A stretch of 64,000 bases of DNA from Porites lobata (lineage: Eukaryota; Cnidaria; Anthozoa; Scleractinia; Poritidae), in contig CALNXK010000308.1 in the NCBI GenBank assembly GCA_942486035.1, positions 196,001 to 260,000 on the forward strand, given 5' to 3'. The translations under genes were made by a program, and so were the position numbers. Under the pieces are notes generated by a model that saw only the letters and a program-made list of their open reading frames with translations, was not told where the DNA came from and ran no database searches. Shown here in pieces: positions 42,033 through 51,995 of the stretch. Each line of letters starts with the position of its first letter. Position 1 is the stretch's first letter.

Positions 42033-43095
42033 CTGTGAAACAAAAGAAATCGAAACAATTGTTATGAACAATTCTTAAGCCAACCTGTAATCTGTTGGAG
42101 ATGCTTGCATAAATTGTTGAAATCAGGTTAAATAGCTTTTCCGCGGACCATTTTTTCCTTTGTTGCTGTGTTTTCTTTTTTAAAACATCGCATGCTTAGA
42201 AAACGACTCAGTTACAGTTATTCAGGCTACCATTTACAAACAATTCAAAGTTAAGTACATAAATGACAAGAATAAGTCACATATAGGTAACAAGGTTAAG
42301 AGGTATGATCACCTTTTGATACAAAACCGCGCTCGACCTGTACTCAAGAAAATTAAGGCATGGGTCTTCTATTTAATTCCTCAAAAACAGGGAGGTGGTC
42401 TAAATTCTTAAGCTTTCAATATAGCACAAAATAACTTAAGGACAGACTTCCTGGGTATAAGTTTAACAACTTTGAATGGTGATTGGAGTCACTAATTGTC
42501 ACGTGGCCTATTAAGGCTATTTTTAGCACAAAAATCTATTTGGCAATATGGCACCACTTTTAATTACTTTCTGGAAGTTGCAGTTATCGTCATAGTTATG
42601 AGACTAGTGGGTACATCATGTCTATGTCCGGGCCTTTTAAGTTAATCTTTTAGACAGAACCGAAATTCAAAAATCGTTTGATAAGAGGCCAGGGTACCAG
42701 TACAAAATTTCGTTTATTTACACATTTAATAAATTATTTAACAAATCCAGGGCACAGATGTCTAGTCGTTCATCTAGGGACATGTTTGGTTGCAATTTCT
42801 TTGATTGACTGCTGTTATAAAATGGTGCTATTTCTAATGTGAGTTTTTTCCGCGCAAAATGGCCGTTAAAGGTCTCGTGACCTAATTTACATATTCTTTT
42901 ACTCGGAATCGTATAAACTTTTGAGATTCATTATTTTACTCAAGTTTTGTCGCTATAGGCCTAAATCCTCAAAATATAGACCACCCCTCGACTTTTTGGG
43001 GGCAAATTGAAAAAACACCCATGCCTTAATTTCCTTGAGAAGTCAAGCATATCATTTTGATTACAGCGTAACTGAGCCAATAAACTTTATACTGC

Positions 43096-43185
43096 GTATC
43101 ATTTCCACCCCTCCCAAGCCGCAAAAGTTGATCTAGATCCTGCGAAAGTAGAAGCTGAGGACTTGTAGACTTTGTTTATAACTTT
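43096..43185 (+). repeat. ~90-bp direct repeat, copy 1
   Basis: ATCATTTCCACCCCT, AAAGTTGATCTA, ATCCT, then GTAGAAGCTGAGGACT and GTAGA recur in order at 44131-44219. Identity is roughly 84 percent by eye. The copies are 1035 bp apart. Confidence 0.7.
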
Positions 43186-44130
43186 GATTGTAACACTCTA
43201 CGGAGTTAATTCACTACTTGCCCGCGTAATTGTTAGCTCTATTTTAGATGGCATCTGTACGTTTCAATGAGAGAACGGATTTTTATCCAACGTCATTTTC
43301 TGATGAACTTTCTACTACACATTTTCGAAATTATCTATATAATAACACTCCTTTCAGCTGAGTGATTTTTTTTCACTCTCAACAATAACAGAGTAATTTT
43401 CACACCTCGAAATTATACATGCTAGTTCTGTCGGTGAAGGATTTTGCAAAACATCACTCCCAACAGACAGAGCGTTTTTTTATTACTCACAACGAACCGA
43501 GTGATTTTCCGCTTCTAATTTTGGGACAAATAAGCGTTTTAGGCAAAATTTTCGGGAAATCTTATACGTTGGATCACTAGCTCATGACCCTAACGCTGAA
43601 ACAGGATCAAGATGCCCTCACATAACAAAGTTCATAGAAATCACCCAATCAGCTTCCTGTCTAAAGAACCAATCACTGGCTGGATTCTGTATGCTACGCG
43701 AAATCAACCGAGTCAAGTTTTAGTTTACGGCACTAGCTCTCTTGGTGAGCTTTTGTTAACAGCTATACCTATAAGCAACTGACGAAGGATCTAACATTTT
43801 GGTTCCGAAACCGGTCTTGCAGTCGTAGCTAAGCAGAGTGTTTACTTAACCATGAAACACTTACAATCTGGTACTAAATAGATCAGTGTCATTTTGCCTA
43901 CACCGCGGAAAGCTTGGTTTCGTATTTAAAACTATGCGGTCTTTTGACTCAAACAAGCATATTCTCAACCAGCTACCGATTGCAGCTTAATGGAAGGAAA
44001 TCTTTCTGTAGGACCTTTTAGTCCTAGTTCGAGATCCTTCAATGACAACGCAATAGTAAGAAATTTCTTTCCTCAGAATTTTCACTGCTACTGTTCGAAG
44101 CTTTTCAAAGATTTGCCGCCAACTTGAACT

Positions 44131-44219
44131 TGATCATTTCCACCCCTTCTAAGGCGCGAAAGTTGATCTAAATCCTACGAACGTAGAAGCTGAGGACTCG
44201 TAGAATTTGTTTAAAACTA
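44131..44219 (+). repeat. ~90-bp direct repeat, copy 2
   Basis: Second copy of the 43096-43185 repeat, ending immediately before the 3' end of a minus-strand LINE remnant. Confidence 0.7.
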
Positions 44220-44229
44220 ACCAATCAAC

Positions 44230-45600
44230 AATTTTAAATGAGTTTAGGGTCTGTAATTTTATATTATTGATTCTAATAAAAAATGTTGTAGACTAATAAT
44301 TAATTTTAATAATTCAAATTAAGCAGAGAAAAGAACTAGGCTATATTACAATAATATAAAAAAGAGAAAAAGAATAAATAAATTCAAACAGTTATTAATC
44401 AAAAATATGAAATTAATTTAGGACAGATTAGCTTGTTGAACTAAAGACATTTTTCGAAGATTCGTTTTTAAGTTCAACAGGAAGGGTATTCCAAAACGTT
44501 TAACCTTGCAACAGTAAATTTCCTAACATGGCTCTAGAAAACTGAGATCTGTAATTCATGGCATTTCTTGTGTTATAAAAATGAAGTTGAAACTAGACAA
44601 GAACATATCATGGAAGCTTACTGAAAGTAACTTGTTTTTGAAGGAGAACATGAGCAAGCTAATCTGTAGCGTATAGATATTAGTTATATTAAGAAAATTA
44701 TGCTTATAGAATAATGGAGCACTGGGGGCATCAAAACAGGATTTAGTGTTTACTCTTCTGATACGTTTCTACAACACAAGAGGTCTATTTAAGGTATTTT
44801 TATACGTAGAGCCCCAAACAGTGGTTGCATATTGCAGGTAAGGATAGACAAGAGCAAAATATAGGGTACGCAACGACGGCATAGAAAGGTAGAATCTGGC
44901 CTTTGATATAATGCCGATAGATTTAAAGACCCTATTGGCAATTAAGTTAACATGTTCTTTCCAATTTAAATTCTCATCTACATAAATACCCAGAAATTTA
45001 TGTATATTCAAAAGTTTCGTTGTTTTTTCTTATATTGAAAGGCACAAATGGTAATTGTCTTCGGCGCACCTTAAAAAAAACATAGTTTTCTTTATGTTAA
45101 CTTTGAGATCGGCATTTGAGAAAAAGAAGTCGGTGTCATGAGCAAATAGTATAATCTTAAGTAACCTTGATGAAAGATGAATTCCATTAATACATTTAGA
45201 AGGAAGAGTAAATGGCCTAGGATAAAACCCTGTGGAACACCACATTTAACTGTCTGATACTCAGAGGCCACGCTATTACATTCAACATACTGTTTGTGAT
45301 CTGTAAGGTAACTACACATCCATTTAAGAGCGAGACCTCTTATACCACAATGCTCAAGCTTCTCGATTAAATTTGCATGGTTAACTGTAGCAAAAGCTTT
45401 AGACAAGTCTAAAAAAATGCCAGCACAGTACTCCTTGTTATCTATAGATCAGGTGATTTCATTAATAAGGTGGATGAGAGCTAAACTGGTAGAATGTTAG
45501 GATCTAAAGTCATACTGATGTGAAAATAAAATATTATTTTTCCCGATAAAATTAATTAGGCTATTATAAACAACGTTTTCAAAAAAAAACGGGCAAAATT
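44230..45600 (-). pseudogene. 5'-truncated LINE (Jockey/CR1-like RT), decayed
   Basis: On the minus strand, from high to low coordinate: SLINFIGKNNILFSHQYDFR, HSTSLALIHLINEIT, then FLDLSKAF (motif A), HCGIRGLALKWMCSYL, CGVPQGFILGHLLFLL (motif B), FAHDTDFFFSN (motif C, catalytic Asp pair altered to His-Asp), FLGIYVDENLNWKEHV, and a C-terminal end with YNTRNAMNYRSQFSRAML and WNTLPVELKNESSKN. Several stops and frameshifts occur (for example at 45245 and 45030). It lacks any endonuclease domain, consistent with 5' truncation on insertion. Confidence 0.92.
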
Positions 45601-46750
45601 GTTAGTCTGTGAAATAAAGACCACAAATAAAAATAATGTACATCAACCTGTCCTTAAAATTGGCATTCTTAAAATAAGAAGTTTACTACAAAGCATTAGT
45701 AAATATCTTAGCGCAATTCAAGAAAGCTGCATAACTCCGGCTTCTCAAGGCACACGTTTCGTAAGTGAAGCTGCTATTAGGCTTTGAAATATTGTGCTGC
45801 CATAATTGTTGGCATAATTTGTCATCAAGAGCATAATTTTCGCCTATTCTCCCAAAAAAGCACTGCTAGCTTAATTTGCACTTTTGAAATACAAAATTGT
45901 CATTTACTGATCATGCAACCGTTTTTTTTTTGGCCCGAGCTCAGTATTACAGGGAAAATTAAGTGACGAAATTAACTTTCTTGGCTCTTTATTGCCACAT
46001 TCATGGGACCTAGGTCCCACAGGAAGTGACCTAGGACTGTTTCCAGAGAACTCATGCACTCGCATAACCAGTTCAGTGAGCCAATATAGCATCCGCGTGC
46101 TGGTTGTTAACTGTTTGAGATTTTATAGTTGTCAGAAAATGAACTATTTACTCTTAAAGTTTCTAGCTGTAAATGGGGTGAACGTGTTTGCCATTTACTT
46201 GAACACAGCAGAAGCTTTACTCTGCATTTTTTAGATGAAAAGCGCAATTTAAAAGAACTATAGTAATAACTAGCATAATTTGAGAGATATACGAACACTG
46301 CTAGTACCATATTATGCCAATTTGCGAGCAAAACCTATCAAAGCCTAGCCCACAATTAAAATTAACTGGGCCCACTTTAAACAAACCAATAATTAATCCG
46401 CTGTATGTTTCTCGTCCCAAAATTGACGACACTGACATACAACTCTATTTCCTTGCTTCAAGTGGTGTCTTGTCAATATTTGCCTTACTAGCTAAGCTAC
46501 ATCTGAATATCCTCTACACTCGTGACAACAATTTCATTGAAAACAACGAACAGCTTATAAGTTCTTTTTTTAGTTTTCTTCGTTCTTTCCCGATGTGAAT
46601 ACTTAAAACCCCGATCATCTGCCAACTGTTTTTTAATAGGGTAGAGGTGGACTGAAAACAAAAGTTGGTTGGGGTAGTAGTGTTCTAGCTGAATAGGGTA
46701 GGTATCTAAATGAAGTGGGCAGGAATCTGTTATTCGTGCATTCTTTAAAT
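45601..46750. other. No gene recognised
   Basis: AT-rich sequence with short open frames on both strands. The only structure is a 16-bp perfect palindrome TGGGACCTAGGTCCCA near 46004-46019. Confidence 0.4.
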
Positions 46751-47255
46751 ATAGTACATGAATAAAATGTACGGGAAAGAGAATGAAAAATGATAAGGAG
46801 TCGCTAAAATCTGAAAAGATGATGACAATAATAACCCTTGTAAAAGACAAGAATATGAAAGAGATATTACAGCAATAAGGAATGACTTGAACGTATTGGT
46901 AAGGTTCATGAGAAATGATGTGACCAGGAAAACATTTACCAGAAAGTACAGCAGTAGTGTTGAGAGAATGAACAGCATAAAAGCAAAAGGGATAAGGGTA
47001 GTCATTGAGAAAATAGAGCAGCGGCTGAAAGGAAAGTCAGAAAAGATAAGGCGGTACGAGACTAGAATAAATCAGTACCGGCAGAACCATATGCCCCATG
47101 TTGAACAAAAGAAAGTGTTTAAGGAACTTAATGGGTAAGTTTTAAGTGAAAGAGTAATCCCTAATGCAGAGGAAAGTAAGAAGATCTGGGGAGAACGTTG
47201 GGGAAAAAAGAAAGAGCACAAAAAGGAGGCACGTTGGTTGGAGGAATTCATGGTG
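46751..47255 (+). pseudogene. LINE ORF2 segment upstream of RT (5' half)
   Basis: The frame at 46887-47138 reads VIEKIEQRLKGKSEKIRRYE followed by RINQYRQNHM. After a frameshift come ERVIPNAEESKKIWGERWG and KKEARWLEEF. These are typical of the linker before the RT domain in one LINE group of cnidarians, where a PDAEESKKFW-type motif precedes the RT. The frame resumes at 48700, so the LINE is interrupted by about 1.4 kb of other sequence. Confidence 0.7.
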
Positions 47256-47563
47256 ATGGCGGCCTGGCTTTCCCAGACTATGTTATGAGGCGCACAAGAC
47301 ATGTAAGGAACTCTAGCCGGAACCAGTTTATTGAACTGCTACTAAATACTGATGAGACTTAAAATAATAGTTATTTTTGTAGAACCGTCAAGGACTGGCA
47401 TGCCTTACCAAGTGAAATTGTTGAATTAAGTCATCTGATCGATTCAAAAAGTCTTATTTGAGCATTTTAGTCGATGATGAATTTTAATATTGTACAATAA
47501 TTAATGCTATGAATATTTTTATTCATTTTATCTGATGTAGGAGATTTTGTTATAACTATCATT
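47256..47563 (+). pseudogene. 3' end of a second LINE (C-terminus and 3' UTR)
   Basis: The reading RRTRHVRNSSRNQFIELLLN, then FCRTVKDWHALPSEIVELSH, is the R-T-x-x-x-W-N-x-L-P type C-terminus of CR1/L2/Jockey LINEs. The stop codon TGA follows near 47459. The 3' UTR at 47480-47563 matches 6626-6709. This copy sits inside the other LINE. Confidence 0.7.
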
Positions 47564-48613
47564 ATTGTGAAAGGTTTGAACCCAGGAGTCATTTCATAAG
47601 CAGGATGATTATGATCGTTCGGGTGAACGTAGTCCTGAATAACACTGCTGTTGTTGACAGCGACTGACGTTTCTAAAACCTGTGAGGTAGTCATCTTCAG
47701 AGTCAAAGTACGTTGTATCACGTCAGTTGATGGTATTAAACTCTGGTTATTTACCTGATTGGTCAATTAAATAGCGATGTCAGAGGTCGTCTGTAAGTTA
47801 GGCCGTAATATTATTGGGTATGAAGACTCGTAATGTTGTTGATCCGTTTCGATCCGTCTATAGATCGTTTTCACTGTCACGCGACAAAAAAAATAAATTA
47901 GAAACCGTCCAGTGGAAGAAGCCGAGAAAATGAAATGCTATAAAAGACTAATTTATAGACAATTTGTCCAAGTCTCGGGTCTTTGTGGCCCACAATTTCT
48001 GAGTTATTTGCAGAAACGTTCCACGCACCTTTATAGCGCTTTGCACGGAGACGCTATATTGGTGCCCCGTTTTGGTGCACTAATATGGCCGCTTGAAATC
48101 AAACAAAAACATCTGGAGTTCACTTTTTCTATAAAAGATCTTTTTTTCACTCGAGAACTAGAATACGTTCGCACAAACATATCTTCTAATACTTGAAATG
48201 GTTATACTGCTGAAAATCAAGAGGAGAGACTTTTTTTCAACGAGACAGCATTCCTGTTTTGGTGTCACGCACCGTGAAAACTCGGAAGTTCAAATTGCTG
48301 TATTTTCGAAATGAAACATGCTACGGGAATGGAAACTTGTACAAAATATTTATTTTTTGTTTATCCTCAACCTAGTGTAAATAAGAATTCGTAAAACCTC
48401 GCTATTTTGACTTTACAATTTGATGACGTCACTGTGAAAACCATCTATTGTCACAGTTAAACAGTCGTTTATTGTTAGTCAAATTGTCAGTTGTCCAGTC
48501 GTTCTCTCGTAGTTAGTTGTGCTTGATTCCGTCAATAAGTCATTTTTACAGTTCCGATTACGAGTCTCTAGCCAATAAACCGCCTATTTACTATCATTAA
48601 TATTAACTTAATT
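47564..48613. other. Unassigned sequence between LINE tail fragments
   Basis: A minus-strand frame at 47590-47766 includes MTTSQVLETSVAVNNSS and YVHPNDHNHPAYEMTPGFK. It resembles peptides I associate with repetitive, retroelement-derived sequence in corals, but I cannot name the family. A plus-strand 94-codon frame at 47912-48196 is unassigned. Confidence 0.35.
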
Positions 48614-48700
48614 TTATTTATTTAGCAAGACGTCTTGCGTGATGGCACCCATACTGAAAGACTAGAAATTTTTGAATAAGGGTTGAATCATTGTTGAATA
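48614..48700 (+). repeat. LINE 3' tail with TTGAATAA repeats
   Basis: Matches 7239-7314 (TTTATTTAGC, TGATGGCACCC, GAATAAGGGTTGAATCA) and ends in a short TTGAATAAAGG-like tail abutting resumed LINE coding sequence at about 48700. Confidence 0.65.
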
Positions 48701-49362
48701 AAGGAGGAACTGAGAAGAAAGAACAGAAATATAAAGCAACTCGACAATGTGACTATCACTGAAGAAATAATAAGAGCGCAAAGCAAACGGATGGCTAACT
48801 GGAAGGATTCTGGTTAAAGAATTAAGCTGACCTCCCTTCATGACCGGATCGCAGAACAGCTTGACGATGTTCTGAATGGGAGGAAGGTGATCGCAAAGTG
48901 GATGACGCTGGGCAACCAATTTTGTGTTTAAAGACCCTGCCAAAGGGAATACGGTAGATAATTATCGTCCAGTTTCATGTCAACCCCATATGTGGAAACT
49001 GTCGACAACAGTGGTTTCAGAAAGCAAGTACAACTATCTGGATAAAAATAAATTGCTGCCAGAAGAGCAAAAGGTATGCCGCAAAGGCAGTAAGAGAGAA
49101 AAAAAACTGTTGAGTAATACTATGATTCTGCAAGACTGTTAAAAGAGACAAAAACGTATCAATGGCATGAGTGGATTACAGGAAAGCTTCCGACATGGTT
49201 CCACACAGTTGGATAATAGGGACCTTAAGCAAGGACGACGACGACGGCAGTGAAAACGTTGTTAAAAAAGTGACTTTGCACTCTTTCAAACTTAATCGCC
49301 TCTATTTGGACCCGCTCAATATATTAAATGCAGGCGACTGTTCCTGGAGTTGAATTCTGAAG
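48701..49362 (+). pseudogene. LINE reverse transcriptase segment (3' half of interrupted LINE)
   Basis: In changing frames: TITEEIIRAQSKRMANWKDS, then LTSLHDRIAEQLDDVLNGRK and VIAKWMTLGN, then GNTVDNYRPVSCQPHMWKL, YLDKNKLLPEEQKVC, and DYRKASDMVPHSWI. These correspond to RT motifs 1-3 (the N-Y-R-P-I-S-C-L-P type and the x-D-Y-x-K-A-x-D motif A) of the same LINE group as 46751-47255. It has multiple stops and frameshifts and no motif C. Confidence 0.85.
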
Positions 49363-50061
49363 GAGTTTATTCAGGTATTAAAAGAGGAAGGAAAAGTTCG
49401 TCGTCGTCTGTCCATTCCTCATGAAACGTCAAATTAGGAGGTTTCACGTCGTAGTCGTGCAGTGGATGTCAAAGAAATGTACTAAAAAGCGTGATGCACG
49501 TGCAGAGCTCTTGTTTTGATCATTTAACCTATTATTTTTGAAGTTGTCATTGTTGTTGTAATATTAGTTGCTTAAGTAGGCTCTGTCGTTAATACTGGAG
49601 CGTTCAGCTGTGCTAAATTTTCCGTCATAACTTTTTCGTTTTTAACACGATGGCTGCGAAACTTTGCAAAAGCAACAGAAGTCGTTTGGTAATAATGTGA
49701 AATATTCCGATTTCATTGATGGTCCGGTGAATATTTCTTGGGAAATTAGCGCTTAAAATAACCGTTAGGTACTGTCAAAAGAAAATCTCGTCTGGTAAAA
49801 AAAATTCCTGATATTTTTCACTGAAATTTCTGGTATCGGCTTTTATTGATATAATAAATATCCCAGAGAATTTCAGAAAAATCGTTGGAGCAGAAGTCTG
49901 TAACTAAAAGTCGCTCAAAATTCGGCTGTGAAAGCGTTTTGGAATTACAAAAATAAATTACTATCAGGTAAGAAGGAGACACCAGTTCGAATTTTCGGGA
50001 CAAGTAAATTCATTGTTTGCTAATTCTGAAAACAAAAGCCGATTGCCTATCGCGCTATTCT
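49363..50061. other. Possible MITE debris, no gene
   Basis: 49395-49500 has GTTCGTCGTCGTCTGTCC and CACGTCGTAGTCGTGCAGTG words resembling the GACGACGAC-rich ends of the element at 19740-20554. The other end was not found. The remainder is AT-rich. Confidence 0.3.
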
Positions 50062-51201
50062 TTAAAGGGACTGGTTCACGATAATGCGCATGCGCGCCTT
50101 TGTCTCTTCAAAATAAATTTGTTGGGTCAACACTAAATTCGAAATCGCCATTACCGGTAGAATCATTGAAAATCCTTTGTTTTATTCGGACATCCGTCGC
50201 TTTGGCTGGTCTAGTTATACTTCGGTAGTGGTGATTAACGTGTGGTTGTGTCGTTTGACTGGTTACGTTTTAAGAAGATGCAAAAAATAATGTTTTGATC
50301 ATGGAGGTTGAGAAGAGCATCGTGGCCGTCCGGCAACAGGACGTTCTCAAGAGTCTCTGGAGATAGAGAAGCTTAGCCTATCGATCTGGTATGGTTCTAG
50401 GAGTAGTGTGTGGCATACGAAAAGAATACACGACGCTTGGAAAGTGGTTAAAGGCATGAGTTCGTTCGACTTTGATTTAATTTTTGACTCCGACCTGTAG
50501 TTATACCGCGACAGGCCGCGCGATCTTCACCGATCTGGTACACTTGAAATGTTCCTTGTATCTTTGCTTTACGATCGTATATGTTTAAGAATTGATGTTT
50601 TTAAAATAAATTATTGCCTGAATATTCTGTTCATAATCTAGTTTCTTTATGTGTGCTACTCGATAACATTTGTTTTGCGGAACACTGACCCGATGCAACG
50701 CGAATGAATTTGTTCATTTGCTGATAAGCAATGGAAATGTATGCTCAATTAAGGATAATCTTTATACTCATACGTTGTGTGTTTTTGTCACCGGTCCGGC
50801 GCTATTTGTAGGTATTTCTGGGTTTATATAAGGCGAACTGAGAGAACAGTAATAAGATGTTTGTTTACAAATTTTGTTTGCCGATCGGTGACTGTTTTGT
50901 TAGCGTGGGTACGACCTCGTAAAAATACACGTTGGTAAATGTTTGTTTCAAAGCAGGACAGGGCTGTAAATCTTATTCTTATCGGCTGCAACATATATCT
51001 GAGGAGTAGCAAAGAATAAAATTGAATTATGGGGATAAATAAAATCAAACCAAATGCCCGGAAATACTCTCGCGTCGCGAACAATTAATTTGAATTTTGT
51101 AAATTTACTTGCGTGCATCTAACTCGCTTCCGATTGGCTGAAAAACAATCAGCTACTGTCAGAACTCACACATGCGCATTATCGTGAACCAGTCCCTTTA
51201 A
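50062..51201. mobile_element. 1.13-kb TTAA-flanked non-autonomous DNA transposon
   Basis: TTAA at 50062-50065 and at 51198-51201. The body 50066-51197 has perfect 27-bp inverted ends (50066-50092 and 51171-51197, starting AGGGACTGGTTCACG). TTAA targets are used by piggyBac and Kolobok elements; which superfamily is not decidable without a transposase. The interior shows no open frame with transposase features; an 86-codon minus-strand frame at 50824-51084 is not recognisable. Confidence 0.9.
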
Positions 51202-51390
51202 AAGGTACTTTTTACTTTTAGAAGCACTATAAATTGCTCCAAACCTTGCTCTGACGTCGAATGACTTGTTCCTCAACATTTTTAAAATATCCCTTGGCAG
51301 TTTTGATTCAAACTCCTGCTATATATATTTTGATGTATTGCAATGCATCCCCAACGGCTTTTCCTGCTGTACGCTACTTCCAATTCAGGA

Positions 51391-51555
51391 AAAAGGTATT
51401 GGAATTGCAAGCTACCTTGTATGGAAGCTCAGATGGAACTGTCAATGCGAGCACCTTTGTTTATGACTTGAAAATGACCACGAGCGGCAGCCCTGCGAGG
51501 AATTCACACCTCAGCCAGGGGGGACGAATGACAATGATGCCCATGTCTGCGGACG
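51391..51555 (+). repeat. Large inverted repeat, left arm
   Basis: AAAAAGGTATTGGAATTG, AGCTCAGATGGAACTGTC, AGCACCTTTG and GACAATGATGCCCATG appear in reverse complement at 51707-51869 (about 80 percent identical by eye). The spacer is about 150 bp. Confidence 0.8.
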
Positions 51556-51706
51556 GATCTGTATAAACATGTATTGCAGAGCAAAACATAATAATCAAGA
51601 AAAAACTACCCATTCATTGAAGGAAGGAGTGACCAAAATTTTAGAGTTGTAAATTTATTCACGGGCAGTATTTTTGCGATAATTCTATTTTGCACCGTGC
51701 TGTAAT

Positions 51707-51869
51707 TCGGTTCACAGGCATGGGCATCATTGTCATTCGCCCCCCTGGGTGAGGTGCGAGATCTTCGAAGAACTGCCACTCGTGCTCATTTTGTAGTCAT
51801 AACCAAAGGTGCTGGACAGTTCCATCTGAGCTCTGATACGAGATAGCGTACAATGTCAATACCTTTTTT
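51707..51869 (-). repeat. Large inverted repeat, right arm
   Basis: Reverse complement reads AAAAAAGGTATTGACATTG, AGCTCAGATGGAACTGTC, CAGCACCTTTGG and GACAATGATGCCCATGC, parallel to the left arm at 51391-51555. Confidence 0.8.
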
Positions 51870-51882
51870 CGCCCCATGTAAG

Positions 51883-51995
51883 GGAATCCATGACAGTCTT
51901 GGATTCTGGATTCCACCCTGTGGATTCCGGATTCCGAGTACTAGATTCCGGATTCCAGCTCAGGGGATTCCGGATTCCAAAAAGGGCTGGATTCC
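51883..51995. repeat. GGATTCC minisatellite-like cluster
   Basis: About ten copies of (G)GATTCC(G) at irregular 7-20 bp spacing, several as GGATTCCGGATTCC pairs. Confidence 0.85.

Larger units (their letters stand above)
42033..44229. other. Upstream intron or intergenic sequence with a repeat pair
   Basis: The phase of the 42032 exon requires more exons upstream, but no Cys-rich minus-strand exon with a donor was found here. A direct repeat pair at 43096-43185 and 44131-44219 is present. Confidence 0.4.
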
